Shown: positions 8,401 through 17,711, counted from the first letter of the stretch. The stretch: 64,000 nucleotides of DNA from Jiulongibacter sp966250325 (GCA_966250325.1 CBINGY010000002.1:1-64000), one strand, 5' to 3'. Notes: generated from the sequence alone by a model not told the origin. Numbers and translations: made by a program.

Positions 8401-9752
8401 CAATTTCTTCTTCTGGAGGTGCTGAAGTGCAGCGACCTTTGGCAACAGTGGTTATAGGAGGTTTGCTCACCGCTACATTTTTGACCTTAGTTATTTTACC
8501 CGTTTTCTATTATTGGTTAGAAAAATGGCAAGAGAAAAAACCAAATGGCTCAACAGCGACAAAAGGCGGAGTATTAACCGTGGCACTCATTATGGGATTA
8601 ATGTCTGCTAGTCAAGCACAAAACAGACCAATTGATTTAGATAATGCCATTTCTATAGCATTGAACAATCACCCCAATATAAAAGCAGCCACTTTGGATG
8701 TAGAAAAAAATCAGTCGCTACAAAACCTAAAGTATAACCTCGGGAAGACTGAATTTTCTTACCAGGGCAATGGCTTGGTTGACACTCGATACGGGCAACA
8801 AGTAAACCAAATAGGGTTTATTCAGAGTATTCCAAATCCAGCTATAATTAAGGTTCAAAATAAATTGCAAGACGCCCATGCAATCCAAAGCAGTACACAA
8901 AAAGAGATTACTGCCAATGAACTCAAATGGAAGGTAAAGCAACTGTATTACGATATTCAGTATAAAAAAGAGCTAGAAAGTCTATATGATACACTAGTTG
9001 CCACTTATAAGGAATACCATAGGAAAGCCATAGTAAGAGAGCAAGCTGGTGCAGTAAATCGAATTGAAGTACTTACGCTTCAATCGAAATGGAAAGAATA
9101 TGAGCTGCTTTCAAACCAAGTGAAAATTGAAATTGCGAATTTAAACAAGCGTTTTCAATTATTATTAAATGCTAGCGAACCTCTTACCACAGTAAATAGC
9201 CTTTCTGTGGCAATTTATACTTCTCAAACAGATTTTGAGTCTAATCCGCTTTTATTACAGAGTAAGCAGGATGTGGCTATTGAAGCTGCCAAAGTAGATG
9301 TATTGAAATCTGAATTAAAACCAAACTTTAATTTTGGCTATGCTCCACAATTGTTTAATCAGGGAGGCTTTCTAAATGCCTTCCAAGTGGGTGTATCTAT
9401 TCCTTTATTTAATGAACAAGCTAAGAAAAGAATTAATGCACAAAAAACGCAAGTGGAAATAGGCAACTATCAGTACCAAAGTAAATTAATTGCTTTCAAA
9501 GGAAATCAATTAGAAATACAAAACTCTATAAGCCTGTACAAAGCGGGGGTAGATTTTTACAAAGAACAAATAGAGAGCATTAATCCTGAAATTGTAAGAA
9601 TGAGCCAGCTGAATTATCAGGCAGGTGAAATATCATACTTAGAACTTTTAAACACCCTACAATTAATGGCTTCCAACAATAAAAATTACTGGGAGCAAAT
9701 AATAGCCTACAATAAGGCTGTAGTGGATTATCAATTTCTTACTAATCAATAA
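5433..9752 (+). CDS. CusA/CzcA-type heavy-metal RND pump fused to TolC-like channel
   Basis: The 1439-residue protein has two parts. Residues 1-1040 are a heavy-metal RND transporter: opening FDNIIAYSVRNKFVVGLIVAALIVWG, porter domains, and the TM4 proton-relay motif DFGLIVDGAVIIVE near residues 398-411. After a second signal-like hydrophobic stretch (LTVALIMGLMSASQAQ, near 1046-1061) the rest is an outer-membrane factor of the TolC/OEP family with coiled-coil helices (QLYYDIQYKKELESLYDTL, LNYQAGEISYLELLNTLQ). It should export metal ions such as Zn, Cd, Co, Cu or Ag from the periplasm. Such fusions are known in Bacteroidota. The internal hydrophobic segment may be cleaved to release the channel; that is inference. 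Confidence 0.93.
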   Translation: MFDNIIAYSVRNKFVVGLIVAALIVWGLFSLKQLPIDAVPDITNNQVQIITISPTLATQEVEQFITTPVELAVQSLQKTEEIRSISRFGLSVVTVVFEKDYDIYLARQLVNEKLREAEEDIPYGLGTPEMAPLSTGLGEIYQYVVRPEEGFENKYSSTELRSIQDWIVTRQLLGIEGVAEVNSMGGFLKQYEVAVNPNLLKSLGISITDIFSALEKSNENTGGAYIEKRSNAYYIRSEGLAKSLDDIGNIVVSDAGNIPVLVKDVATVQYGKAPRYGALVRDGAEVVGGKVMMFKGANSAQVTELVKERVIQIQKSLPEGVVIEPYLVRDKLVSTAIGTVKKNLIEGGLIVIFILVLLLGNWRAGLIVASVIPLAMLFAVSMMNLLGISANLMSLGAIDFGLIVDGAVIIVEAIVHRLQVSKAGKLLSQSDMDSEVITSSQKIRSSAAFGEIIILMVYIPILALVGIEGKMFKPMAQTVMLAIVGALILSLTYVPMMAALVLKKKVVNKESFADKIIAFFQRGYTPLLNSALRFKTVFVSATMVVFLISLFVFSRMGGEFIPTLEEGDLAIQHILPPGSSLSQSVETSKMIQKKLLKEFPEITDVVANIGSAEIPTDPMPVEIGDYVLVMKPKTEWTSADNRQEMFEKIEESLSSIPGVGYEFSQPIQMRFNELMTGTKADIAIKLYGEDLDMMFQKATEAEKIIKKIEGVGTVNVEQTVGMPQIIINYKYDKMAQYGLHIKEVNQVIRSAFAGEKAGVIYEGEKRFDLVIRLNEQNRTGIEDVKYLFITLKNGTQVPLSSVADIDLVDAPMQVSRENTNRRIVIGVNVGNTDVETLVEKIQTELDANVKLPTGYYFTYGGQFENLKAANARLSVALPIALALIFILLYFTFGSMSQAALIFTAIPLSAIGGVWALQLRGLPFSISAGIGFIALFGVAVLNGIVLIGYFNQLKKEGITDIKERIITGTTVRLRPVLMTAAVASLGFLPMAISSSGGAEVQRPLATVVIGGLLTATFLTLVILPVFYYWLEKWQEKKPNGSTATKGGVLTVALIMGLMSASQAQNRPIDLDNAISIALNNHPNIKAATLDVEKNQSLQNLKYNLGKTEFSYQGNGLVDTRYGQQVNQIGFIQSIPNPAIIKVQNKLQDAHAIQSSTQKEITANELKWKVKQLYYDIQYKKELESLYDTLVATYKEYHRKAIVREQAGAVNRIEVLTLQSKWKEYELLSNQVKIEIANLNKRFQLLLNASEPLTTVNSLSVAIYTSQTDFESNPLLLQSKQDVAIEAAKVDVLKSELKPNFNFGYAPQLFNQGGFLNAFQVGVSIPLFNEQAKKRINAQKTQVEIGNYQYQSKLIAFKGNQLEIQNSISLYKAGVDFYKEQIESINPEIVRMSQLNYQAGEISYLELLNTLQLMASNNKNYWEQIIAYNKAVVDYQFLTNQ

Positions 9753-9763
9753 AAAATATAAAA

Positions 9764-10984
9764 ATGAAAAATATAAAATATATCATAGCAGTTTTTACGC
9801 TTGCCCTTAGCGTGGTGCTTACTTCATGCAGAAGTAAGAAAAACCAAGAAAGTGAAACTAATCAAGAGGTAGGAACAGCCGCTCAAACAGAGGGAGAAGG
9901 CAACGGTCACAACTCTGAGGAAGGCATACACCTTACAAAAGAACAAGCCAATACTATTGGTTTAGAACTTGGAGATTTATCTACCATAAAAGTAAACGAT
10001 TTTGTAAATGCAACAGGTAGTTTGGGATTACCTCCAAATGCACTTTCTTCCGTTTCTGCCAAAACCAACGGCATAATCAAAGGCACTAAAAAGTTTGTAG
10101 AAGGTGATTATATCAAAAAAGGAGCGATAATAGCCTATTTGGAGAACACAGAATTTATTATTACCCAACAAGATTACTTAGAAGCTAAGGCACAACTCAA
10201 TTTAAAGCTTTTGGAAGCTGAACGCCAGAGATCATTAGTAGAATCCAATGCGGGAGTTATCAAAAATCTACAAAATGCACAAGCAGAAGTGGCTGTATTG
10301 GAGGCAAAAACTCAAGGTCTTGCTAAGCAGCTTTCATTTTTAGGTATATCCACTTCTGACCTGACGCCAAGTAACATCAGACAAAAGATAGCAATTGTAG
10401 CTCCTATGAGTGGCTATATTTCCAAAATCAATTTTCACAATGGAATGTATGCCCAGTCCTCCGTTTCATTGATGGATATTATTTCTTCGGAACATTTGCA
10501 TTTAGAATTAGATGTATTTGAAAAAGATATTGCTAGTATAAAAAAAGGACAAAAAATCAGTTATACCGTTCCAGCCCTTGGTCAAACCATTTATTATGGC
10601 AGAGTTGATGTGATTGGTAAAGAGTTTAATTCCGACACTAAAACAGTTCGTGTTCATGGCCATTTAGATGGCATAAAGCCACTATTTTTAAAAGACCTAT
10701 TTTTAAATGCAAAAATATTTCTCACGAATGTAGAATCTTCGGCTCTTCCTGAAGATGCGATTATCAATGATGGAGCCAATAGCTTTATCTATGTAGCGAA
10801 TGAAAAGGCAAATGATAACGAAATAGAATTTGTAAAAATCAATATAATTCAAGGCTCTAAAGAAAATGGCTACGCGTCTGTAAAATTAATAGACGAAATC
10901 CCGGAAGGAATGCAAATTGTCACGAAGGGTGCCTACTATGTGTATGCACAATCTAAAGCAGGAGAATTAGAACACGAAGATTAA
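9764..10984 (+). CDS. RND efflux periplasmic adaptor (CzcB/CusB-like lipoprotein)
   Basis: The 406-residue protein carries a lipoprotein signal with lipobox LTSC, modified Cys at residue 22, so it should be anchored in a membrane facing the periplasm. It has the membrane-fusion-protein layout: barrel-sandwich segments around GIIKGTKKFVEGDYIKKGAIIAYLEN, a coiled-coil hairpin (EAKAQLNLKLLEAERQRSL), the second half of the lipoyl-like domain (IVAPMSGYISKINFHNGMY) and a beta-barrel. It starts 11 bases after the pump gene, so the two are co-transcribed. It links the inner-membrane pump to the fused outer-membrane channel. A stretch rich in Glu, Gln and Gly follows the Cys. Confidence 0.93.
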   Translation: MKNIKYIIAVFTLALSVVLTSCRSKKNQESETNQEVGTAAQTEGEGNGHNSEEGIHLTKEQANTIGLELGDLSTIKVNDFVNATGSLGLPPNALSSVSAKTNGIIKGTKKFVEGDYIKKGAIIAYLENTEFIITQQDYLEAKAQLNLKLLEAERQRSLVESNAGVIKNLQNAQAEVAVLEAKTQGLAKQLSFLGISTSDLTPSNIRQKIAIVAPMSGYISKINFHNGMYAQSSVSLMDIISSEHLHLELDVFEKDIASIKKGQKISYTVPALGQTIYYGRVDVIGKEFNSDTKTVRVHGHLDGIKPLFLKDLFLNAKIFLTNVESSALPEDAIINDGANSFIYVANEKANDNEIEFVKINIIQGSKENGYASVKLIDEIPEGMQIVTKGAYYVYAQSKAGELEHED

Positions 10985-10995
10985 AATTTACAACT

Positions 10996-11589
10996 ATGTA
11001 TTTATTTATTTTTTTACTCATATACTTTTTCTTAATCTTCTTTCTTAGATCTTATCTACTTTGGAAGCAAACCAATGTTAACCCACTAACCTTCAATAAA
11101 GGAGATGATGCCCACGGCTACAATGGGAAAGTCTTTGGCTTTATTTCATTACTTGAGTTACTTGTAGTTGTCATTTATGCCTTTTTCCCCAGGTGGCACA
11201 AGTTTCTAATGCCTTTTTGGTTTTTAAAAAACGAATACTTCGTATATGTCGGTTGGATTTTGCTCATAATCTCATTGCTATTTGTATGGTTTGCACAAGG
11301 AAATATGAGAGAGTCTTGGCGTATCGGTATAGATGAAGAAAACAAAACAGAATTGGTAACAAATGGTTTTTTTGCCTTTTCTCGAAATCCCATTTTTTTA
11401 GGTATTATGATCGCCAATATTGGTTTGTTTTTAGTGCTGCCTAATGCTTTTACATTATTAATCATAGCCCTTTCTACTGTTAGTATCAATACGCAAATCA
11501 GATTAGAAGAGGAATTTCTCAAAAAGGAATTTGGCAATCAATACACTGAGTATCTAACCAAAGTAAACAGATGGCTAACTTTAAAATAA
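10996..11589 (+). CDS. Isoprenylcysteine carboxyl methyltransferase-like membrane protein
   Basis: The 197-residue protein has about five hydrophobic segments and the C-terminal ICMT/PEMT signature: GFFAFSRNPIFLGIMIANIG followed by RLEEEFLKKEFGNQYTEY. Members methylate small lipids or prenyl-cysteines using S-adenosylmethionine in the membrane, but the bacterial substrate in metal operons is not known. It lies 11 bases after the adaptor gene and 6 before the P-ATPase, clearly in the operon. Methyltransferase-like genes of this kind occur beside CzcA/CadA-type genes in Bacteroidota as far as I recall. The fold is well supported, the reaction is not. Confidence 0.8.
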   Translation: MYLFIFLLIYFFLIFFLRSYLLWKQTNVNPLTFNKGDDAHGYNGKVFGFISLLELLVVVIYAFFPRWHKFLMPFWFLKNEYFVYVGWILLIISLLFVWFAQGNMRESWRIGIDEENKTELVTNGFFAFSRNPIFLGIMIANIGLFLVLPNAFTLLIIALSTVSINTQIRLEEEFLKKEFGNQYTEYLTKVNRWLTLK

Positions 11590-11595
11590 ACAACA

Positions 11596-13626
11596 ATGAT
11601 AGATAAAAAACACAAACACCAATATGATAGTAACGGCAAACCAGTCTGCTGTTCATTAGAAGAAAAAATAGATGCAAAGTCGCCACCGCCATTATTAAAA
11701 GCCGAGCATAGCGAAGACGATGGTCACGATCATTCGCACGACCACACGCATAGCCATTCTCTTGATGGATGGAAAGCATATCTGCCTGCCATAATCAGTT
11801 TTATTTTGTTAATAGCTGGAATTATCCTTGACTATTTTGATGTAACTTTTTTCAAAGAATGGATTAGAGTAGTTTGGTATGGTGTCGCTTATATTCCTGT
11901 TGGCTTTCCTGTAATTAAAGAAGCTATTTCAGCACTTAGTAAGGGAGAGGTTTTTACTGAGTTTTTCCTAATGAGTATTGCTACAATAGGTGCTTTTGCT
12001 ATTGGTGAATATCCCGAAGGAGTGGCAGTAATGTTATTTTATGCAGTTGGAGAATTATTTCAAAGTGCAGCAGTAAGAAGAGCTAAAGATAATATCAAAG
12101 CTCTTTTGGATGTTAGACCCAAAATCGCCAGTGTATTTAGAAATGACTCCCTCGTTGAAGTCAATCCAAATACTGTAAATGTTGGCGAATCAATACAAGT
12201 AAAAGTTGGGGAAAAAGTACCGTTAGACGGAGTATTGCTTTCAGAAAAGGCGAGCCTTAATACGGCAGCTCTAACTGGTGAAAGTAAACCACAAAGTATT
12301 TTACAGAATGAGAATGTCTTAGCGGGTTCTATTAATATGGAAGGTGTAATTGAAATCAAAACCACTAAACTTTTTAACGATAGTTCAGTAGCGAAAATAT
12401 TAGAGCTGGTACAAAATGCCACTTCCAAAAAAGCAAAGACAGAATTGCTTATCAGAAGATTGGCAAAAGTATATACACCAATTGTATTCTATTTAGCTAT
12501 TGCAGTCTGTTTTCTTCCGTACTTTTTTGTAGATGATTATGTATTTCAAGATTGGTTATATAGAGCATTGATTTTCTTAGTTATTTCATGCCCTTGTGCT
12601 TTAGTTATTTCAATCCCGTTGGGTTATTTCGGAGGTCTTGGAGCAGCTTCTAAAAACGGAATACTCTTCAAAGGGGCAACCTACATGGATAAGCTAAAAG
12701 AAGTGAATACAATGGTAATGGATAAAACAGGTACCGTTACCAAAGGTGTTTTCAAAATCAGCCAGATCAAAACTTTTGGCAAATGGACTGAGGAATCTTT
12801 AGTGCCACTACTCTTAGCTATTGAGTCTAAATCTACTCACCCTATAGCGAAAGCAATTATGGAATATCAATCAGGCGTTCCAGTAAAAGAAGCTACTGAA
12901 ATTAAAGAAATAGCAGGAAAGGGGTTGACGGGTTTAGTTGAAGGGAAAAACGTAGTAGTTGGCAATCACAAATTGATGCAGCAGTTCAATATTAATACTC
13001 CGTATGAAATTGAAGAAATAGTAGAATCAAATGTATTGATTGGAGTAGATGGAGAGTTTGCTGGTTTTGTAACCATTGCTGATGAAATAAAAGAAGATGC
13101 TAAAGAAACTATTGAAGCATTTAAAAGAGCTGGTATAAATTATATAATGATGTTATCTGGCGATAAGAATAGCATTACGCAAAAGGTAGCCACTGTTCTT
13201 GGTATTTCAATAGCAAAAGGCGGTTTGCTACCAGAAGATAAATTGAATGAAGTAGAGCTACTCAAAGAAGACTCCAAAAAAACAGTAGCATTTATAGGGG
13301 ATGGGATCAATGATGCTCCTGTATTAGCAGCAAGTGACGTAGGTATTGCTATGGGAGCAATGGGAAGTGATGTAGCCATTGAAACGGCAGATGTAATCAT
13401 ACAAACAGACCAACCTTCAAAAGTAGTAACAGGAATAAAAATTGCTAAATCTACTCAAAGAATCATTTGGCAAAATATTTTTTTAGCCTTCGGGATTAAG
13501 ATTATTGTTCTCATATTAGGTGCAGGCGGTTTAGCCACGATGTGGGAAGCCGTATTTGCCGATGTGGGAGTAGCATTATTGGCAATACTTAATGCTGTTA
13601 GATTACAAAGGATGGATTGGGAATAG
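11596..13626 (+). CDS. Zn/Cd/Pb-type heavy-metal P1B-ATPase
   Basis: The 676-residue enzyme has all ATPase motifs: TGES near 227, CPC in SCPCALVIS near 331, phosphorylated Asp in DKTGTVTKG near 376, the HP motif in SKSTHPIA, and GDGINDAP near 568. There is no HMA domain; instead the N-terminus has a Cys pair (PVCCSLEEK) and a His-rich run (HDHSHDHTHSHS), typical of zinc or cadmium exporters. It moves ions from cytoplasm to periplasm, where the RND pump can take over. It is the last gene of the efflux operon. The metal choice is inferred from the CPC type and His-rich tail. Confidence 0.93.
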   Translation: MIDKKHKHQYDSNGKPVCCSLEEKIDAKSPPPLLKAEHSEDDGHDHSHDHTHSHSLDGWKAYLPAIISFILLIAGIILDYFDVTFFKEWIRVVWYGVAYIPVGFPVIKEAISALSKGEVFTEFFLMSIATIGAFAIGEYPEGVAVMLFYAVGELFQSAAVRRAKDNIKALLDVRPKIASVFRNDSLVEVNPNTVNVGESIQVKVGEKVPLDGVLLSEKASLNTAALTGESKPQSILQNENVLAGSINMEGVIEIKTTKLFNDSSVAKILELVQNATSKKAKTELLIRRLAKVYTPIVFYLAIAVCFLPYFFVDDYVFQDWLYRALIFLVISCPCALVISIPLGYFGGLGAASKNGILFKGATYMDKLKEVNTMVMDKTGTVTKGVFKISQIKTFGKWTEESLVPLLLAIESKSTHPIAKAIMEYQSGVPVKEATEIKEIAGKGLTGLVEGKNVVVGNHKLMQQFNINTPYEIEEIVESNVLIGVDGEFAGFVTIADEIKEDAKETIEAFKRAGINYIMMLSGDKNSITQKVATVLGISIAKGGLLPEDKLNEVELLKEDSKKTVAFIGDGINDAPVLAASDVGIAMGAMGSDVAIETADVIIQTDQPSKVVTGIKIAKSTQRIIWQNIFLAFGIKIIVLILGAGGLATMWEAVFADVGVALLAILNAVRLQRMDWE

Positions 13627-13734
13627 TTGTACTCAGCCACTGATCTATCGAAGGTCTTTACAATTACTTGGACATATTAAAAGAAGGGAAATCAGAATGG
13701 AGTATTATAAAATTTGAGATGCCAAACAGCTTGG

Positions 13735-13800
13735 AGTGGCTATGGCTTTGATGTGTTTGCCCTCTAAATACATCCGAATGAATTGTTTTAATGTGCTCAA
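13735..13800 (-). pseudogene. IS21 istA relic (N-terminal codons only)
   Basis: Read on the minus strand from 13800 the DNA encodes LSTLKQFIRMYLEGKHIKAIA and then loses similarity. This matches the start of IstA transposases and the relic at 17712-17758 (MSTLKQVLRMYSEGMS). The ATG has become TTG. It lies outside both larger IS21 elements, so it is a remnant of a third one. Confidence 0.6.
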
Positions 13801-13986
13801 CTTAACCCAGTAGTACAAAGCTGGAATTTTTTTTACCGTACTTAGAATCAGGATAATTAATAACTTTAACCAAAATTGTGTGGATTTAGTAGCGGGTGTT
13901 TATTCCGGTGATGTTGACCCCTTAATCCGGCCCAAAGTGCCCCCCTTGATTTTTTGTTAGTTCAAGGTGCTTTTACAATGGCAATG

Positions 13987-14703
13987 TTACTTAATTTTTC
14001 TGAGGCTGTCTCCTTTTAACTCTATTCTGATGGCGGTATGAACCAGTCTGTCCAGAATGGCATCTGCGATGGTGCTATCTGGGATGATGTCATACCAGGT
14101 GGATACCGGGAGCTGAGAGGCGATCACTGTGGCTTTTTTGGCATGTCTGTCTTCGATGATTTCCATCAGATCGATAGCCTGCTGCTGATCTATACCGCTC
14201 ATGCCGAAGTCATCCAGGATGAGCAGGTCTTGTTTAGCCAAACTATCGAATGTTTTGAGGATACTGCCGTCCATTCTGCTGATTTTTATACGGTTAAAGA
14301 GTTTTGACAAGGAGCTATAACCTGTTTTGTAGCCCAGATTGCAGGCTTGCTGACCCAAAGCAGAGGCCAGAAAGCTTTTGCCGCAGCCTGTAGCACCGGT
14401 GATGATGATACTTTGACCCTTGCCGATGAAGGAACAGTCTGTCAGGGAGGCTATCGTGTTTTGATCCAGGTTACGGGCTGTTGAGCAGGTAACCTCGCTG
14501 AGTGAAGCCTGATAGCGGAACCGGGCATTGCGAGTGAGTCTTTCGGTACGTCGGTGCTGCCGCTCCTGCTGCTCGGCTGTGAGCAGCATCTGCAGGCCGT
14601 CTGTGAAGGTCAGGTTCTGTGTCTGCCGGGTTTCGGTCAGGTTTTGATAGAGATTTTTCATCCCACTCAGTCTGAGCTGAGCCATTTGTTGTTCAATGTT
14701 CAT
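13987..14703 (-). CDS. istB: IS21 helper ATPase IstB (older element)
   Basis: The 238-residue protein is a DnaC-like AAA+ ATPase with Walker A GATGCGKS at 103-110, Walker B LLILDDFG, and the family ending DAILDRLVHTAIRIELKGDSLRK. IstB helps the IstA transposase choose targets and transpose. The gene is full length and overlaps the stop of the istA fragment by four bases (ATGA), the usual coupling in IS21. Because its istA is destroyed, this copy could only work with a transposase supplied by another element. Confidence 0.92.
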   Translation of the reverse strand: MNIEQQMAQLRLSGMKNLYQNLTETRQTQNLTFTDGLQMLLTAEQQERQHRRTERLTRNARFRYQASLSEVTCSTARNLDQNTIASLTDCSFIGKGQSIIITGATGCGKSFLASALGQQACNLGYKTGYSSLSKLFNRIKISRMDGSILKTFDSLAKQDLLILDDFGMSGIDQQQAIDLMEIIEDRHAKKATVIASQLPVSTWYDIIPDSTIADAILDRLVHTAIRIELKGDSLRKIK

Positions 14704-15155
14704 GATGTTATACTTTCTTGATTATAAAATTCTTTACCCCGGATATTGGTGTGAGAAGGGCTTGTTTTTCTTTCAGCCAGCTCTTCAAAGTGATCGGCCG
14801 CACCGCTCAGAATAAGACTTTGCAGGAATTTGTAATTGACGTTTCCTGCCAGCAGAGCCATCTTGCAGGCCTTCTCAAAGGTACCTTTTGGTGTGGTGGA
14901 TGCCAGTTTGAGTATTCCCTCACAGCTTTTGTACATCTGCTCAGGGTATAGCTTTTTGTGAAGCACGTTTGAGATTACTTCCTGAAGTTCTGTGCTGTGT
15001 TTTAAGGCTCTTTGCCGGTAATATTCCGGGCTACGATCTTTGTAATCCTGATGCCAGGAAGGGAAGTGTTCTTTCTGGTAGGTTTGACCATACCTTTTAA
15101 AGGTGCGGGGGTGGACAGCTATAAGCTTATTTTTGTAGTAAACCTGAACACTGAA
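14700..15155 (-). pseudogene. istA: IstA C-terminal fragment (older IS21)
   Basis: The frame encodes the tail of an IstA transposase, from SVQVYYKNKLIAVHPR through HQDYKDRSPEYYRQRALKH to the stop. The catalytic DDE domain upstream is missing. An open frame continues for about 25 codons into the younger element's end (giving WPPLLRNQWPPL), which is an accident of the insertion. It is coupled to istB. Confidence 0.85.
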
Positions 15156-15984
15156 TATTCCGGTCAAAGGGGGCCACTGATTCCGGAGCAAAGGGGGCCA
15201 GTAGCAGGTGGTGACTTTGCTTGATTTCAAAGGTATTTAATGGGTTTGATTTTTCATTGTTTTTCTGAGGGATTCTCCCGTTCCACGGCGGCTTTAATTC
15301 TATTCGGTGGGCCTGGTGAATGATTCTGTCCAGAATGGCATCAGCAATTGTGGAATCATTGATGTATTCATGCCAGCTGGAGACCGGTAGCTGTGCCGTG
15401 ATGATAGTTGAGTATCTGCCTTGTCGGTCTTCAATGATTTGGAGTAGTGCAAGTCTGGCGGCCATATCCAGCGGGGTAAGTCCCCAGTCATCCAGAATGA
15501 GCAGGTGTTTATTTTCCAGTTTTTCAAGTTCTTTTCTGAAGCTACCGTCCAGTTTGTCTGATTTGAGTTTTTGCAGGAGCTTTGGCAGGGAATGATAGAC
15601 TACTTTTTTACCCAGCGTACAGGCCTGATGACCGATAGCTGAGGCCAGATAGCTCTTTCCACAGCCGGTAGCCCCGGTGATAATCATATTTTCTGCACGG
15701 TCTATAAAAGAGCAATCCAGGTAATAATTGAGCTGTTCTTTGCTCAGATTTCGTTCTTTAGTGCAGACAATCTGCTGCATACTGGCCTGATACCGGAACC
15801 GTGCGTTTTTGATAGACAGGCTGGTTCTACGGTGATTTCGGTATAGATCTTCAGCCTCAAGGAGCTGAGCCAGCAGCACTTCGGCTTCAGGTCTTTGGTG
15901 CTGAGGCATAGCCAGGCAGGCTTCCAGGTGATTGGCCATACCCGTGAGTTTGAGTTTTCTGAGCGTTTGTAAATTGTTGTTCAT
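15127..15984 (-). CDS. istB: IS21 helper ATPase IstB (younger element)
   Basis: A 285-residue AAA+ protein with Walker A GATGCGKS at 104-111, Walker B HLLILDDWG and the ending DAILDRIIHQAHRIELK. The usual IstB stop is absent: after about residue 245 the frame runs through the terminal repeats of the element and stops 29 bases beyond its end, inside the older element. The extra tail of about 40 residues has no family likeness. It starts 12 bases after the istA stop. The ATPase core should work, but the tail is unusual. Confidence 0.88.
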   Translation of the reverse strand: MNNNLQTLRKLKLTGMANHLEACLAMPQHQRPEAEVLLAQLLEAEDLYRNHRRTSLSIKNARFRYQASMQQIVCTKERNLSKEQLNYYLDCSFIDRAENMIITGATGCGKSYLASAIGHQACTLGKKVVYHSLPKLLQKLKSDKLDGSFRKELEKLENKHLLILDDWGLTPLDMAARLALLQIIEDRQGRYSTIITAQLPVSSWHEYINDSTIADAILDRIIHQAHRIELKPPWNGRIPQKNNEKSNPLNTFEIKQSHHLLLAPFAPESVAPFDRNIQCSGLLQK

Positions 15985-17711
15985 TGTTTTGATTGATTAT
16001 TGGTAATAAAGTGGTCCTCTTTCATTTTGATGAGGGCTGATGAAGACTTCAAGTTCTTGATTGAGCAGCGAGTCCATATCCTTTCGCTGAAGCAGATATT
16101 CTATTTGTTTCAGGCTGGCATAATCGTATTGAAGACCAATTTCACAGGCCAGTTCTACTTTCTCAGCACCGTACTTTTTGACATAAGCCAGCAGCCCGGC
16201 ACAGCGTTTAAAGCCTGCTTCGGGGTGCTTGCCACTCAGTAGCAATTGCTCTGTAAAGCTGATGGTTGACTTGCCAATCCGCTCTGCACGGCTCATAAAG
16301 TATTCGACCGACCAGTTTCTGTAATAGGCGTGTTTAGGATGCAGATGAGCCGTAATGGTAGAGTATTTACCGATGGCAGGCATTCGCTGATGGCTGCTGA
16401 TCCGCTCATAATTATGGTAAATCTCTACCACCTCTTTGCTGTAAATGATCTTGACTTTACGGCCTACATAGTGATATGGAACCGAATAATAATGCCGGTC
16501 TTCAGATAAATACACATGGCAATTTCCCTGTACTTTGGCCTCCTGATAGCTTTTTAGCTCAAACTTTTCATCAGGCAAAGGCTTTAAAAGCTCTCTTTCA
16601 AAAGCTTCAAACTGGCTTCTGCGACTGCCTTCTTTTTTCTGATAAAGTGTCTGGTTATGCTTGTCAATCAAAGCCCGTATGTCTTTGTTCAGCTCAGCCA
16701 GAGAATGATACACTTTCTGGTCAACAGAAGCATAAACACGGCTATAGAGGATGTGAACGGCCCCTTCTACCAGAGCTTTGTCTTTGGGCCTGTATGCCCG
16801 GGTGGGCAGCACGGTAGTGCCGTAATGCTCTGCAAAAGCAGCCATGTTTGGATTAAGTTCTGGTTCAAACTTACTGGCTCTGCTCACGGCAGGCTTGAGA
16901 TTGTCAGTCACAATAGCCTGTGGCACACCACCAATATAAGTCAGACATTCAGCCAGACAGCCCAGAAAGTCAGGGGTTTGCTGACTGTAACAGGCCATGG
17001 CAAAGGTCAGCCCGCTGCAAGGAAGTATTCCTACAAACACCTGAACGGCAGTCTGCTCACCTGTGTCCGGGTCGGTCAGGTAAAGTCTCTGACCGGCAAA
17101 GTCTATGGGGACGCCTAGTCCATCAGCTTGTCTGCTGCCTTATGCTCAAAGACATAACTGACATTTACACTTTTGACGTATCGGCCAAAATGCTCGTAAA
17201 ACTGGGATAGTTGAACCCCGCCGGGGTAGGCTTCCTTATACTCTTCCCAGAGCATCTGTTTAGATACCCCACGCAATTTAAGACGCTCGACCATACCAGG
17301 AAACAGCCCGTAAAGCTCTAAATGACTTGGCTTTTGCTCACTAACAGGGGCAATTATCGATAGCAGCTCTTTATGGCTTTGCTGAAGTAATTTGCCGTAA
17401 TCATAAGGGTGACGGCGGAAAATTTCTTCGTACTTATCAATGGTTTTCCGGCTGCTTCGGGTGCGTTCTGCTATCTGACGTTTGCTCACTCCTTCAGACA
17501 GCAGACGCAGAATGTTCTTTACTTTACTCATAGAGATTAATATGTTTGCCATGAGCCTTTTGGGCTCAATCTACAAGCATATCACCACTACTAAATCCAC
17601 AAAATTTTTAAGAAAAAAGTGGCCCCCTTTACTCCGGAATTCTTGCCATCTCTATCCCGGTTGGGTGGCCCCCTTTCAACCGGAATGACTGGCACCCTTT
17701 ACTCCGGAATA
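15156..17711 (-). mobile_element. Younger IS21-family element (about 2.56 kb)
   Basis: The ends are TATTCCGG at 15156 and CCGGAATA ending 17711. Each end carries repeated words CCGGAGCAAAGGGGGCCA or its complement GGCCCCCTTTACTCCGGAA. It holds istB and a frameshifted istA. Its two flanks are different parts of an older istA, so it did not make a simple insertion: the middle of the old gene was lost. Confidence 0.85.
15997..17531 (-). pseudogene. istA: IS21 transposase IstA, frameshifted
   Basis: Two frames make one IstA of about 510 residues. The first (from MSKVKNILRLLSEGVS at 17531, with its HTH QIAERTRSSRKTIDKYEE) ends KAADKLMD at a TAG near 17113-17115. The other frame picks up GVPIDFAGQRLYLTD, which holds the first catalytic Asp, then carries the rest of the DDE core (VTDNLKPAV) and ends at 15997. 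The shift is -1 relative to the first frame. No slippery heptamer is visible, so I read it as a mutation. The transposase is probably inactive. Confidence 0.85.

Noticed and set aside
17090..17130. Programmed frameshift in istA
   Set aside because: No slippery heptamer is present, and IS21 istA genes are normally one frame; mutation is simpler.
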